The notes: generated by a model not told the origin, from the sequence alone. A DNA stretch of 64,000 nucleotides from Paludibacteraceae bacterium (GCA_905234835.1 CAJOIZ010000009.1:1-64000); one strand, 5' to 3'. Shown: positions 27,472 through 37,182, numbered from the stretch's first letter. Made by a program: numbers and translations.

Positions 27472-28962
27472 ATGGCCAATTTTCAAAAACTAACCTCACG
27501 TCAGGAAGACTATTCCAAATGGTATAACGAACTGGTGGTAAAAGCTGACCTTGCCGAACAGTCTGCAGTACGCGGCTGTATGGTTATCAAGCCTTACGGC
27601 TACGCCATCTGGGAGACTATCCAGCACGAACTGGACCGTCGTTTTAAAGAACAGGGAGTACAGAACGCCTATTTCCCTCTCCTTATTCCTAAATCGTTCT
27701 TGAGCCGCGAAGCGGAACACGTAGAGGGCTTTGCCAAAGAGTGTGCCGTAGTGACTCACCATCGCTTGATGAACGACCCCAACGGCAAAGGCGTGGTAGT
27801 GGATCCCAATGCACGCCTCGAAGAAGAACTTATTGTTCGTCCTACCTCGGAAACCATCATCTGGTCCACTTACAAGAACTGGATTTCTTCCTACCGTGAC
27901 CTACCCATACTGTGCAATCAATGGTGCAACGTGATGCGCTGGGAGATGCGCACCCGTCTGTTCCTCCGTACTGCAGAGTTCCTGTGGCAGGAAGGACACA
28001 CAGCCCACGCCACCAAAGAGGAAGCGGAAGACTATGCTCGCCGTATGCTGGATGTTTATGCAGACTTCGCAGAGAACATAATGGCTATTCCCGTTATTAA
28101 GGGTGTAAAGTCTGCCAACGAACGTTTCGCCGGTGCGCTGAACACATATTGCATTGAGGCAATGATGCAGGACGGCAAGGCACTGCAAGCCGGTACGTCA
28201 CACTTCCTCGGACAGAACTTCGCCAAGTCGTTTGACGTACAGTTCCTCTCCAAAGAGAACAAGTACGAATACGTTTGGGCTACCTCGTGGGGTGTTTCCA
28301 CCCGCCTGATGGGTGCGCTCATCATGACCCACTCGGACGACAACGGACTGGTACTACCTCCCGCACTCGCTCCTGTCGAAGTGGTAATCGTTCCCATCTT
28401 CAAGAAAGCGGAAGACCTCGCCGCTCTGATGGAGAAACTGGACCCGCTCGCTGACGAACTGCGCCGCCGCAACATACGTGTCAAAGTGGATACTTCCGAC
28501 CAGTCATCGCCCGGCTTCAAGTTCGCCAACTACGAGTTAAAGGGTGTGCCTGTACGACTCGCAATGGGAGGACGCGATTTGGAGAACGGAACTATCGAAG
28601 TGGCACGCCGCGACACACTGACCAAAGAGACCTTGCCGATAGAAGGCATTGCGGAACATATAGAGCAACTGTTGGCTGATATCCAACGTAACTGCTATCA
28701 GAAAGCCCTTGCTTTCCGCACAGAGCATATCCGCACTTGTGATTCCTACGAAGAGTTCAAGACCGAGATACAGAAAGGCGGCTTCCTGCTCTGTCACTGG
28801 GATGGCACACCTGAAACAGAAGAACGCATCAAGGAAGAGACCAAAGCCACCATACGCTGCATTCCGCTTGACCCGCTTCCGGGCTTCCAAGAGGAAACAG
28901 GCAAGTGTATGGTCACGGGCAAGCCCTCTCCCCGCCGCGTTGTCTTCGCTATCGCGTACTAA
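27472..28962 (+). CDS. proS: Prolyl-tRNA synthetase, archaeal/eukaryotic-like type
   Basis: A class II synthetase of 496 residues that charges tRNA-Pro. RPTSE is at 123-127, motif 2 is [16 protein letters not shown] at 164-179, and motif 3 appears in [19 protein letters not shown]. The bacterial editing (INS) domain between motifs 2 and 3 is missing, and the C-terminal extension ends in Tyr (VVFAIAY), both marks of the archaeal-type enzyme. The ATG at 27472 is chosen because the family starts near [18 protein letters not shown]. Upstream in-frame codons overlap the previous gene and its terminator. Confidence 0.95.
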   Translation: MANFQKLTSRQEDYSKWYNELVVKADLAEQSAVRGCMVIKPYGYAIWETIQHELDRRFKEQGVQNAYFPLLIPKSFLSREAEHVEGFAKECAVVTHHRLMNDPNGKGVVVDPNARLEEELIVRPTSETIIWSTYKNWISSYRDLPILCNQWCNVMRWEMRTRLFLRTAEFLWQEGHTAHATKEEAEDYARRMLDVYADFAENIMAIPVIKGVKSANERFAGALNTYCIEAMMQDGKALQAGTSHFLGQNFAKSFDVQFLSKENKYEYVWATSWGVSTRLMGALIMTHSDDNGLVLPPALAPVEVVIVPIFKKAEDLAALMEKLDPLADELRRRNIRVKVDTSDQSSPGFKFANYELKGVPVRLAMGGRDLENGTIEVARRDTLTKETLPIEGIAEHIEQLLADIQRNCYQKALAFRTEHIRTCDSYEEFKTEIQKGGFLLCHWDGTPETEERIKEETKATIRCIPLDPLPGFQEETGKCMVTGKPSPRRVVFAIAY

Positions 28963-29041
28963 AGGACGGAACACGGGCATTTCTAAAGAACCTGTCATTT
29001 ACAGCCTGTTACGGACTTTCTTGTAAAAAAACTACAAAACA

Positions 29042-29073
29042 TTTTGTCTGTCCGCAAAAAGGCAGTACTTTTG
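29042..29073 (+). promoter_or_regulatory. Promoter of tRNA-Arg
   Basis: TTTTG ends at 29046, 19 bp follow, then TACTTTTG at 29066-29073. The tRNA starts 48 bp later. Confidence 0.75.
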
Positions 29074-29120
29074 CGCCCGCTTTTGAGGTCAAAAAGGTGT
29101 TTTGACACACAGGAGCGAAT

Positions 29121-29194
29121 GGTCCATTAGCTCAACTGAATAGAGTACCACACTACGGATGTGGGGGTTGCAGGTTTGAATCCTGCATGGATCA
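29121..29194 (+). tRNA. tRNA-Arg (anticodon ACG)
   Basis: A 74-nt cloverleaf. The acceptor arm GGTCCAT pairs with ATGGATC (one G-T) and the discriminator is A. The anticodon arm is CCACA-CTACGGA-TGTGG, with ACG in the loop. The T arm is GCAGG-TTTGAAT-CCTGC. CCA is not encoded. The A34 would need conversion to inosine to read CGU, CGC and CGA. Confidence 0.95.
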
Positions 29195-29205
29195 CAGAGT
29201 CAAGA

Positions 29206-29240
29206 CAAACCGCTGTTATGCAGTGGTTTGTTGCTTTTCT
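29206..29240 (+). terminator. Terminator of tRNA-Arg
   Basis: CAAACCGCTG pairs with CAGTGGTTTG (one G-T pair) around TTATG, followed by TTGCTTTTC. Confidence 0.8.
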
Positions 29241-29285
29241 TAGGCATTATATTGACTGGAATGACTAATCTCCGAAAATATATAG

Positions 29286-29293
29286 TACCTTTG
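29286..29293 (+). promoter_or_regulatory. -7 element before the DUF3667 gene
   Basis: TACCTTTG followed by CGCC, 24 bp before the ATG at 29318. The -33 element is weak. Confidence 0.55.
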
Positions 29294-29317
29294 CGCCGAT
29301 ATTCATGCACATACCGT

Positions 29318-30160
29318 ATGACTGCTACAAAACAACAACGCACCACAAAAAAGATAAAGACGTATTATCAAGGATTGAAGAACACGCTGAAACCGAAGTA
29401 CCTGCTTTTCCGGCAGTGGCAGCAGCAGCCGATTCACTACCGGACCGACGAAACGGAACACGTGTGCAACAACTGCGGACACCGGTTTAGAGGTAACTAC
29501 TGCCCCGTCTGCTCACAGTCGGCACAGCAGGGACGCGTGAGTTGGCTGTCGCTATGGCAGAACATTGTGCTGCTGTGGGGGCTGGAATCGCGCTCCGCTG
29601 TCAATACACTGCTGCAGCTGTTCCTCCGTCCTGGCTATTTAGTCCGTGACTACATCAGCGGCAGACGGCAAGTCAGCTACCCGCCTTTCAAACTGTTAGT
29701 TATCTTAGCGGCTTTAGTCACTCTGGTACGGCTTATCTTCCCCTCGATACAACCCGAACCTTCAGCAACAGGTGTCCGTTATTTGGATTATGTGTTCAAC
29801 TGGCTCAACCGTCACGAGGACATAGGCGCGCTGACGGTCAGTTCGTTTCTTATCCTGCCCACATGGCTGCTGTTCCGCAAGGCACCGCTCTATCCGGGAC
29901 ACACCTTGCCTGAGGGGTTCTTCCTGCGGGTGTATATGGCCGTTCTGTGGCTTGTTCTGACATGCCTGATTCCTTTCGATTCTATAGCGCTTATGTTGTC
30001 GCTGGTTTATAGCTTCATTACCTACAAGCAGTTGTTCGGCTACGGGTATTGGGGTACGCTGTGGCGGCTACTCGTGTGCATAGTGGTGAGTTACGGCTCA
30101 CTGCTGGTTATTATGGTCCTATTCGCCGTGGCAAGCGAAGCATATATGCAAGTTCATTAG
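29318..30160 (+). CDS. DUF3667 zinc-ribbon membrane protein
   Basis: 280 residues from the ATG at 29318; an upstream in-frame start would lie ahead of the -7 element. A zinc ribbon, CNNCGHRFRGNYCPVC (about residues 51-66), is followed by an amphipathic stretch (LRPGYLVRDYISGRRQVSYP). Four to five membrane helices come next (LVILAALVTLVRLIF, VSSFLILPTWLLF, YMAVLWLVLTCLI and LLVCIVVSYGSLLVIM). This is the DUF3667 architecture found widely in Bacteroidota; its function is not known. priA starts 14 bp after the stop, so the two are probably co-transcribed. Confidence 0.85.
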   Translation: MTATKQQRTTKKIKTYYQGLKNTLKPKYLLFRQWQQQPIHYRTDETEHVCNNCGHRFRGNYCPVCSQSAQQGRVSWLSLWQNIVLLWGLESRSAVNTLLQLFLRPGYLVRDYISGRRQVSYPPFKLLVILAALVTLVRLIFPSIQPEPSATGVRYLDYVFNWLNRHEDIGALTVSSFLILPTWLLFRKAPLYPGHTLPEGFFLRVYMAVLWLVLTCLIPFDSIALMLSLVYSFITYKQLFGYGYWGTLWRLLVCIVVSYGSLLVIMVLFAVASEAYMQVH

Positions 30161-30174
30161 AATCCGATTCTGCT

Positions 30175-32196
30175 ATGCCCGTCTATGCGGATGTCATATT
30201 GCCTCTCGCCATACAGGACACCTATACGTACAGTGTCCCTGACGGCATGGCTGTTGAAGCAGGAAGCCGTGTCCTTGTACCTTTAGGGCGGAAGGAGGTA
30301 GTAGGCATCGTATGCCGAAAAACCACCGACCTTCCCGAAGGGATTGACAAAAGCAAGATCCGTCCGCTGACTTCCGTATTGGATGCGCAACTGGTAGTGA
30401 CGGAGGAGCAGTTGCGTCTGTGGCAATGGATGAGCGGTTATTACCTCTGCCCCATAGGGGATGTGCTGGCAGCGGCTCTGCCTAAGAAAGTACTGGACCG
30501 CCAGTACTCCTTCGAGCATTCTGTTAGGCGGACCTCGCGCCTTTCACGACCGCCCATAAACCTTCATCCGCCTTTTCCCCTCACACCCCAGCAGGATAGA
30601 GCCGCAAGCGAGATCAGGCAGGCATGGCAGGATAAACGAGTAGTTCTGTTGCACGGCGTGACCTCATCAGGCAAGACGGAGGTATATATCCACCTGATAG
30701 AGGAGCAGTTGCAACAAGGCAGGCAGGTGCTTTATCTGGTACCGGAGATTGCCCTGACCACCCAGCTGACCGACCGCTTGGAGCGCGTTTTCGGTGAGCG
30801 TCTGTTGGTTTATCACTCGCGCGTGAGCGACGGGAAACGAGCGGAGGCGTATCGGCAAGTACTGAACCATAGTGCTGGACAGGTGGTTGTCGGTGCAAGG
30901 TCGGCTGTTTTCCTTCCGTTCCGCAATCTGGGTCTGGTGATTGTGGATGAGGAGCACGAGTTGAGTTACAAGCAGCAGGATCCCGCTCCCCGCTATCACG
31001 CACGGTCGGTGGCTGTTATGTTAGCATCGCAGATGAACGCACACGTGTTGCTCGGCACAGCCACCCCCGCCATCGAGACACAACGCAACGCGGAGACCGG
31101 CAAATACGGCATCAGCCGCATGACAGAGCGTTTTGCCGGGCTGCAGATGCCACGCATCACGCTCATCGACCTGAACCGGCAGTACCACCGCAAAGAGATG
31201 TACGGACACCTGAGCGACCCGCTGGTGGACAGGATACGGGAGGAACTGGGCAAAGGCAAGCAAGTCATCCTGTTCCAGAACCGACGGGGCTACGCGCCGT
31301 ACATGCAATGCACGCAATGCGGGAGCGTTCCGAAATGCCCGGACTGCGACGTCGCCCTGACCGTTCACCGCAACCTGCGCGGGAGTTACATGCAATGCCA
31401 CTACTGCGGGTACGAGAGCGCGCTGCTGTCCGCCTGCCCCGAATGCGGCGGCGAGATGCGTGTCCACGGGTTAGGAACGGAGCGGTTAGAGGACGAGGTG
31501 GAGAAGCTCTTCCCCGAAGCGCGGGTAGCGCGAATGGATCTGGACTCAACACGCAAGAAAGACGCTTATCAGGAGATCATTCGCTCTTTCTCGCAGCACG
31601 AGGTAGATATACTCATCGGCACGCAGATGGTGACCAAAGGACTGCATTTCGATGATGTAAGTTTGGTAGCGGTACTGCAAGCGGACTCGCTGTTCAACCA
31701 ACCCTCTTTCTGTAGTTACGAGCGCGCCTTCCAAATGCTCGAACAGGTGGCAGGCAGGGCAGGCAGAAAAGGACAGCAAGGCGAGGTCATCATACAGACT
31801 TTCGACACCGGGCACCCAGTGTTGGAATACCTGTGCCGTCACGATACCGACGGTTTTTACCACTGGCAGATACAGGAACGGGAGCAGTTCCATTTCCCTC
31901 CTTTCGTCCACCTGATTACATTGACGCTCAAGCACCGCGACGAGCAGCGTGTGGCGGATGCCGCCAAATCGTTGCGCCAAAGACTGACAGCCGCCTTCGG
32001 CAACCGCTGTTCAGCGGTCATGCAACCTTCTGTGACCCGCATACAGAATTTGCATATCCGGCAAATACAACTTCGTATTGAACGCACCGCCCCTGTCAGC
32101 AAAGGTAAACAAATGATCCGGCAGATACTACAGGAAGTATCCATGACTCTTCCTTGCAAAGGCGTTACCGTGCAACCTGACATAGACCCTCTGTAG
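30175..32196 (+). CDS. priA: Primosomal helicase PriA
   Basis: A replication-restart helicase of 673 residues that recognises stalled forks and reloads the replisome. The N-terminal 3'-DNA-binding domain begins at YADVILPLAIQDTYTYSVP. Motif I is GVTSSGKT at 161-168 and DEEH is at 258-261. GTATPAIE and QVAGRAGRKG are later motifs. Between helicase lobes lie the two zinc sites, CTQCGSVPKCPDC and CHYCGYESALLSACPEC. The ATG at 30175 is chosen because homologues begin about here; longer frames overlap the DUF3667 gene. The protein is somewhat shorter than the typical 730-820 residues. Confidence 0.95.
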   Translation: MPVYADVILPLAIQDTYTYSVPDGMAVEAGSRVLVPLGRKEVVGIVCRKTTDLPEGIDKSKIRPLTSVLDAQLVVTEEQLRLWQWMSGYYLCPIGDVLAAALPKKVLDRQYSFEHSVRRTSRLSRPPINLHPPFPLTPQQDRAASEIRQAWQDKRVVLLHGVTSSGKTEVYIHLIEEQLQQGRQVLYLVPEIALTTQLTDRLERVFGERLLVYHSRVSDGKRAEAYRQVLNHSAGQVVVGARSAVFLPFRNLGLVIVDEEHELSYKQQDPAPRYHARSVAVMLASQMNAHVLLGTATPAIETQRNAETGKYGISRMTERFAGLQMPRITLIDLNRQYHRKEMYGHLSDPLVDRIREELGKGKQVILFQNRRGYAPYMQCTQCGSVPKCPDCDVALTVHRNLRGSYMQCHYCGYESALLSACPECGGEMRVHGLGTERLEDEVEKLFPEARVARMDLDSTRKKDAYQEIIRSFSQHEVDILIGTQMVTKGLHFDDVSLVAVLQADSLFNQPSFCSYERAFQMLEQVAGRAGRKGQQGEVIIQTFDTGHPVLEYLCRHDTDGFYHWQIQEREQFHFPPFVHLITLTLKHRDEQRVADAAKSLRQRLTAAFGNRCSAVMQPSVTRIQNLHIRQIQLRIERTAPVSKGKQMIRQILQEVSMTLPCKGVTVQPDIDPL

Positions 32197-32225
32197 TCAG
32201 AAAAACACGATATTTTGAGAAATAG

Positions 32226-32256
32226 TTGTATCAGTCAAATAAATGGTTTACTTTTG
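32226..32256 (+). promoter_or_regulatory. Promoter of the TPR-ribH operon
   Basis: TTG at 32226-32228, 20 bp, TACTTTTG at 32249-32256. The start codon is 53 bp downstream. Confidence 0.82.
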
Positions 32257-32309
32257 CGCGCTTTTTGGGAGAGTATCCCACAGTAGAAACAACTAATACA
32301 AAACATATT

Positions 32310-32993
32310 ATGGCAAAGAAAGAAGACTTTAAAAAACAAGACCAGAATCTTGAGAACGTAGAAGAGGCAATGTCCACCACCAGTGTATGGATAGAGGAGC
32401 ACAGCACAATGCTCACGTGGATTATCGTAGGAATTGCAGCCGTTGTGATGGGTTGCATTGCTATCAACCAATACGTTATCAAGCCAAAGGCTCTTGAAGC
32501 AAGCAACGAGAATGCAAAGGCGGTTGTTTATTTTGCCGCCGGTGACTGGCAGAAGGCTCTCGCGGGCGATGATGCCGAATGTATCGGCTTCGAGGCGATA
32601 GCCGACGAGTACAGCCACTATCAGGAAGGCGAACTGGCCGCTCTGTATGCCGGTATCTGCCATTACCAGTTAGGCGAATACGAGGAGGCTGCCAAGTACC
32701 TCAAGAAATTCTCCGCCGACGATCTGACCATTGATCCTGCCGCCCGCCAGTTGCTCGGCGATGCCTACGTGCAGATGGACGAACTGGAGAAAGCCGCTGT
32801 GGCTTTCCGTTCTGCTGCCAATTCGGAGAACGAGATTGTGGCTCCGATGAGCCTCAAGAAAGCAGGTTTCGTTTATCTTGAACTGGGCGACAAAAAGCAG
32901 GCGAAAAAGGTGTTCGAGATGATTCGCCAGAAATATCCCAATTCAGCCGAGGCTTCCGACATTGACAAATACATTGCACTGGCGGAGGAATAA
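32310..32993 (+). CDS. Membrane-anchored TPR protein
   Basis: 227 residues from the ATG at 32310, downstream of the mapped promoter. A charged N-terminus (MAKKEDFKKQDQ) precedes one membrane helix (MLTWIIVGIAAVVMGCIAI, about 34-52), so the bulk probably lies in the periplasm. Tetratricopeptide repeats fill 70-225, for example LAALYAGICHYQLGEYEEAA and KKAGFVYLELGDKKQAKKVF. The topology resembles YfgM-type TPR proteins that assist envelope protein folding, but that link is only by analogy. ribH begins 3 bp after the stop codon. Confidence 0.85.
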   Translation: MAKKEDFKKQDQNLENVEEAMSTTSVWIEEHSTMLTWIIVGIAAVVMGCIAINQYVIKPKALEASNENAKAVVYFAAGDWQKALAGDDAECIGFEAIADEYSHYQEGELAALYAGICHYQLGEYEEAAKYLKKFSADDLTIDPAARQLLGDAYVQMDELEKAAVAFRSAANSENEIVAPMSLKKAGFVYLELGDKKQAKKVFEMIRQKYPNSAEASDIDKYIALAEE

Positions 32994-32996
32994 GCG

Positions 32997-33488
32997 GTGA
33001 GAGCCAATCTGTCTAAGTACGATGTCACCAAACTCCCGCCCAAGGAGGTGGTGGCGGAGCAACACTACGCCATCGTGGTAGCCGATTGGAACGCGGACAT
33101 CACCTACAAACTGTCGAACGGCGCACTGCACACCCTTCACAAAAACGGTGTTCCCGACCGCCACATACAGGTGGTACATGTCCCCGGAACAGTGGAACTG
33201 ACGTATGCGGCAGCGAAGTTGATGGGTAAAGTGGACGCCATCATTGTCATCGGCTGCGTCATCAAGGGCGACACACCGCATTTCGACTACGTCTGCCAGT
33301 CTATAACGGAAGGCGTGACTCGTCTGAATGTGATGGGTGTGACACCAGTCATCTTTTCCGTTTTGACCGTAACAGACAAGGAGCAAGCTCGTGAGCGCGC
33401 CGGAGGCGAACTGGGCAACAAAGGAGTGGAAGGTGCTGTAACGGCAATCCGTATGGCAAATCTCCAGGACAACTATGCACGTATTTAA
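32997..33488 (+). CDS. ribH: Lumazine synthase (riboflavin biosynthesis)
   Basis: 6,7-dimethyl-8-ribityllumazine synthase, 163 residues. It joins 5-amino-6-ribitylaminouracil with 3,4-dihydroxybutanone phosphate in the penultimate step of riboflavin synthesis. VPGTVELTYAAAKL, IGCVIKGDTPHFDYVC with the catalytic His95, and FSVLTVTDKEQARERAGG are all family signatures. The start is a GTG (32997), three bases after the TPR gene's stop. No other rib gene is in the window. The 3' end overlaps the aspartokinase gene by 14 bp. Confidence 0.95.
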   Translation: MRANLSKYDVTKLPPKEVVAEQHYAIVVADWNADITYKLSNGALHTLHKNGVPDRHIQVVHVPGTVELTYAAAKLMGKVDAIIVIGCVIKGDTPHFDYVCQSITEGVTRLNVMGVTPVIFSVLTVTDKEQARERAGGELGNKGVEGAVTAIRMANLQDNYARI

Positions 33489-34206
33489 GTTCGGCGGCGC
33501 TTCCGTCCGTGATGCAGAGGGAATCCGCAATATAGGACGTATTATAGCCCAGACGGACGGACGGTTGATGATTGTCGTTTCCGCAATGGGCAAGACCACC
33601 AATGCTTTGGAAGGTCTTGTTCGTGCCTTATGTGAGTACGACCTGTCAGGGTTTGATGCGCTGTACGATCAGGTAGTCAGTACCGGCGAACTGCAATCTA
33701 CACGCATAGTAAGCGCATACTTGAACAACTGCGGCATTGCGAACGAATGGATGGACATTACACAGATTATCGTTACCGATGACCAGTTCCGTCAAGCGAA
33801 TGTGGACATGGACATGACGCAACGCCTGCTGAAAGGCTACCTGAAAACGCATCCTGCCCGCATCTATGTGACACAAGGGTTTATCGCCGGCACGCCTGAC
33901 GGCAGGCGCACAACACTCGGTCGCGAAGGTTCGGACTACACGGCGGCGTTGCTTGCCAACCTGCTCAACGCCGAATCGGTAACGCTGTGGAAGGACGTGC
34001 CGGGTGTAATGAGCGCCGACCCGCTCCGTGACCGCAATGCACATCTGCTTCCGCACCTGACCTACGACGAAACGGAACAGATTCTTGCACAGGGTGCGCA
34101 AATCATCCACCCCAAGACGATAGCTCCGCTTCGAGAAAAGAACATCCCTCTCTATGTCAAGCCGTTCCTGCACCCCGAAGAACAGGGAACGGTGATAAAA
34201 AACTGA
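33475..34206 (+). CDS. Aspartokinase catalytic domain without ACT domains
   Basis: 243 residues of amino-acid-kinase fold related to aspartate kinases, which phosphorylate aspartate at the head of the Lys/Thr/Met pathway. The signatures are VFKFGGASVRD at the start, SAMGKTTNALEGL, TPDGRRTTLGREGSDYTAAL and WKDVPGVMSADPL. The two ACT domains that normally bring the enzyme to about 400-450 residues and give feedback inhibition are absent. The stop codon is followed within 38 bp by the next gene, so they are not lost through a nearby frameshift. The start overlaps ribH by 14 bp, which implies coupled translation. Substrate may be aspartate, but this needs testing because of the short form. Confidence 0.82.
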   Translation: MHVFKFGGASVRDAEGIRNIGRIIAQTDGRLMIVVSAMGKTTNALEGLVRALCEYDLSGFDALYDQVVSTGELQSTRIVSAYLNNCGIANEWMDITQIIVTDDQFRQANVDMDMTQRLLKGYLKTHPARIYVTQGFIAGTPDGRRTTLGREGSDYTAALLANLLNAESVTLWKDVPGVMSADPLRDRNAHLLPHLTYDETEQILAQGAQIIHPKTIAPLREKNIPLYVKPFLHPEEQGTVIKN

Positions 34207-34243
34207 ATATCAGGATTACTTCTTCAGTATCTTCTATCTGACT

Positions 34244-35143
34244 ATGCAACCTACTCTATTTGTACTGGCGGCCGGTATGGGCAGCCGTTACGGCGGTCTG
34301 AAACAGATTGACGGTTTAGGACCGAACGGCGAGACAATAATGGACTACAGTGTCTTTGATGCGCTGCGTGCCGGCTTCGGCAAAATCGTCTTCGTTATCC
34401 GCAAAGACTTTGAATCCGAGTTCCGTAAAGTCGTATTAGCGAAATACGAACAGAAGGTGGACTGCGCGGTATGCTTCCAGTCAGTGGACAAAGTTCCTGC
34501 GGGTTACACATACAATCCCGAGCGCACCAAGCCGTGGGGCACCAACCACGCCGTGCTGATGGGCAAAGACCTTATCCGCGAGCCGTTCGCCGTCATCAAC
34601 GCCGATGACTTTTACGGCAAGGAGTCGTTTGCCGTATTAGCGCGTTTCCTTCAGCAGACCGACGGACAGACAGGGCGTTACTGTATGGTCGGCTACCACG
34701 TTGCCAACACGCTCAGCGCGAACGGCAGTGTGAGCCGCGGGGTCTGCACCACCGACAGCGAAGGCTATCTGACCGATGTGGTGGAGCGCACCCATATAGA
34801 AGCGGTGGGCAACAAAGTGGTCTTCACCGAGGACGGCGAGGATACGGAGATTGACCCGATGACTCCTGTCTCAATGAATATGTGGGGTTTCACACCCGAC
34901 TACTTCACCTATACAGAAGAAGCCTTCAAGCAGTTCCTTACTTCCTACGGACAGGAACTGAAAAAGGAGTTCTACATCCCCACGCTGGTTAATGACCTTA
35001 TCCGAGCAGGGAAAGTGACCTGTCAGGTGCTTTCCACTCCCTCCAAATGGTTCGGTGTGACGTATGCCGAAGACCGCGAGCAGGTCATTATGCAGCTTAA
35101 CCAACTGATTAAACAGGGCGTTTATCCCCAACATCTCTTCTAA
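34244..35143 (+). CDS. Sugar-phosphate nucleotidyltransferase
   Basis: A GT-A-fold NTP transferase of 299 residues. The nucleotide loop reads LAAGMGSRYGGLKQIDGLGP near the N-terminus, and the metal-site Asp pair appears in AVINADDFYG. The family makes NDP-sugars from NTP and sugar 1-phosphate; this clade in Bacteroidota is usually annotated only as nucleotidyltransferase family protein. It sits directly ahead of galE and manA, so it probably belongs to nucleotide-sugar supply for surface polysaccharide. The exact sugar cannot be read from the sequence. Confidence 0.85.
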   Translation: MQPTLFVLAAGMGSRYGGLKQIDGLGPNGETIMDYSVFDALRAGFGKIVFVIRKDFESEFRKVVLAKYEQKVDCAVCFQSVDKVPAGYTYNPERTKPWGTNHAVLMGKDLIREPFAVINADDFYGKESFAVLARFLQQTDGQTGRYCMVGYHVANTLSANGSVSRGVCTTDSEGYLTDVVERTHIEAVGNKVVFTEDGEDTEIDPMTPVSMNMWGFTPDYFTYTEEAFKQFLTSYGQELKKEFYIPTLVNDLIRAGKVTCQVLSTPSKWFGVTYAEDREQVIMQLNQLIKQGVYPQHLF

Positions 35144-35156
35144 CAAAGCCAAAGCA

Positions 35157-36212
35157 ATGAAGCGTATTCTTGTTACCGGCGGTGCAGGCTACATCGGTTC
35201 GCACACAGTGGTTTGTTTGCAGGAAAGCGGCTATGATGTAGTCGTAGTGGATAACTTGAGCAACTCCAACCGCGAGGTTATGGACGGTATCGAAAGCATC
35301 ACAGGTGTCCGTCCTGCTCTGGAAGTGACGGACTGTCTTGACCAAGCGGCACTTAAGGAAGTGTTCCGCAAGTACGCTCCCATTGATGCTGTCATCCATT
35401 TCGCCGCCAGCAAAGCAGTGGGCGAGTCGGTAGAAAAGCCGCTGATGTACTACCGCAACAATATCGGTTCGTTAGTCAATGTGCTTGACCTAATGCACGA
35501 GACGGGAGTCAAGAACATCGTCTTTTCGTCCTCCTGTACCGTCTATGGCCAACCGGATGCGCAACATCTGCCTGTGGACGAGACTGCTCCTATCCAGAAA
35601 GCGTTGTCCCCTTACGGGCATACAAAGCAGGTGAATGAGGACATCCTGTTTGCCACTGCCAAAGCCAACAAGGAACTGCGCACCACCATCCTACGCTATT
35701 TCAACCCCATCGGCGCCCATCCGAGCGGCAAGATAGGCGAACTGCCCAACGGCGTTCCCAACAACCTGCTGCCTTTCGTAACGCAGACAGCCGCAGGACT
35801 ACGGGACAAACTGCGTGTCTTCGGCGACGACTACAACACTCCCGACGGGTCGTGCATACGTGACTACATCTACGTGATGGACCTGGCGAAAGCCCATGTC
35901 AAAGCTGTTGACCGTATGCTGACCACCCCTGCACCAACGGAGTACAGTTACCCTGACGCCGAGCGCGTGGAGGTGTTCAATCTCGGCACAGGACGCGGTC
36001 TGTCCGTGTTAGAGATTGTCCGCACGTTCATTGAAGTGACCGGGCAACTAATCCCTTATGAGATCGTCGACCGCCGCGAAGGCGACATCGAGCAAGTATG
36101 GGCTTGTCCCGACAAGGCAAACCGCGTACTTGGCTGGCAAGCGGACACACCCGTCAAAGACATACTGCTCTCTGCCTGGAACTGGGAGAAACACCTGCGG
36201 GGCATCCGATAG
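35157..36212 (+). CDS. galE: UDP-glucose 4-epimerase
   Basis: A short-chain dehydrogenase-type epimerase of 351 residues that interconverts UDP-glucose and UDP-galactose with bound NAD. The Rossmann motif is TGGAGYIGSH (7-16), and SSSCTVYG (124-131) precedes the catalytic pair Tyr153 and Lys157 in SPYGHTK. LRYFNPIGAH and SCIRDYIYVMDLA are typical of GalE. The start is 13 bp after the nucleotidyltransferase stop. Together with manA the trio feeds sugar nucleotide and mannose/fructose phosphate pools. Confidence 0.95.
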   Translation: MKRILVTGGAGYIGSHTVVCLQESGYDVVVVDNLSNSNREVMDGIESITGVRPALEVTDCLDQAALKEVFRKYAPIDAVIHFAASKAVGESVEKPLMYYRNNIGSLVNVLDLMHETGVKNIVFSSSCTVYGQPDAQHLPVDETAPIQKALSPYGHTKQVNEDILFATAKANKELRTTILRYFNPIGAHPSGKIGELPNGVPNNLLPFVTQTAAGLRDKLRVFGDDYNTPDGSCIRDYIYVMDLAKAHVKAVDRMLTTPAPTEYSYPDAERVEVFNLGTGRGLSVLEIVRTFIEVTGQLIPYEIVDRREGDIEQVWACPDKANRVLGWQADTPVKDILLSAWNWEKHLRGIR

Positions 36213-36239
36213 ACTCTACTAACAGCAAACCACACGCTT

Positions 36240-37175
36240 ATGTTATATCCTCTCTTGTTCAAGACCATCACCAAGCCCAAAGTATGGGGCAAGGAAGCAT
36301 GGCTGCTGTCGGGTTACGGCGATGACCAATCAGTGGTTGCCAACGGCTTCCTCAAGGGCAACACCCTCGGCGAGGCATTGGAAATCTATATGGACGAACT
36401 AGTAGGCGGCAAGGTCTATGACCGGTACGGACAGCTTTTCCCATTGCTGTTCAAGGTCATTGATGCCCATGACAACCTCAGTATCCAAGTTCATCCGAAC
36501 GACGAACAGGCAGCCGCAATGCAGTCCGACGGTGATGTAGCGCAGTTGGGCAAGACGGAGATGTGGGTAGTGACAAAAGCCCATAAAGACGCTTCCATCG
36601 TATTAGGTTTTGCCCGTCAGACCAGTGCGGAAGAGGTAAACAATAGCCTTTCAGCGAACACCGTTATGGACCTTCTGCAGGTGGTGCCTGTGAAGAAAGA
36701 CGATGTTGCCCTTATCCCCGCCGGTACGGTGCACGCTCTACGCAAAGGGACGCAGGTAGTGGAGATACAGGAGACGAGCGACATTACGTTCCGTCTGTAT
36801 GACTACAACCGTCCCGGCACGGACGGCCGTCTGCGCGAACTACATATCCCGCAAGCTCTCCAAGTGCTGCACTACGAGGCGATGCCACAACCACTGATAC
36901 AGCAGAAAGACACCCGACCCGTAACCGAACTGGTCAATGACCCGCACTTTACCACCAACCGTTTGCGCTTTGACCAACCCTTACAACGTGACTACGCCCG
37001 TTACGACACTTTCGCGGTCTATGTATGTCTGAACGGCGCAGCGGAAATCGAGTACGAGGGCGGTTCGGTGCCACTCAAGGCGATGCAGACCTGTCTTATT
37101 CCCGCTTCCCTGCCTGACATACGGATTGTACCGAAGGGCGAATGCGACATCCTGGAAACGCTGTGCAACGTTTAA
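36240..37175 (+). CDS. manA: Mannose-6-phosphate isomerase (class I)
   Basis: A zinc-dependent cupin isomerase of 311 residues that interconverts mannose 6-phosphate and fructose 6-phosphate. Metal ligands lie in SIQVHPND (His and neighbours), GKTEMWVV (Glu) and IPAGTVHALRKG (His). VVEIQETSDITFRLYDYNR is the other strong family block. The length fits the short Bacillus/Bacteroides form. It shares the plus-strand run with galE. Confidence 0.93.
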   Translation: MLYPLLFKTITKPKVWGKEAWLLSGYGDDQSVVANGFLKGNTLGEALEIYMDELVGGKVYDRYGQLFPLLFKVIDAHDNLSIQVHPNDEQAAAMQSDGDVAQLGKTEMWVVTKAHKDASIVLGFARQTSAEEVNNSLSANTVMDLLQVVPVKKDDVALIPAGTVHALRKGTQVVEIQETSDITFRLYDYNRPGTDGRLRELHIPQALQVLHYEAMPQPLIQQKDTRPVTELVNDPHFTTNRLRFDQPLQRDYARYDTFAVYVCLNGAAEIEYEGGSVPLKAMQTCLIPASLPDIRIVPKGECDILETLCNV

Positions 37176-37182
37176 CGGAGGA

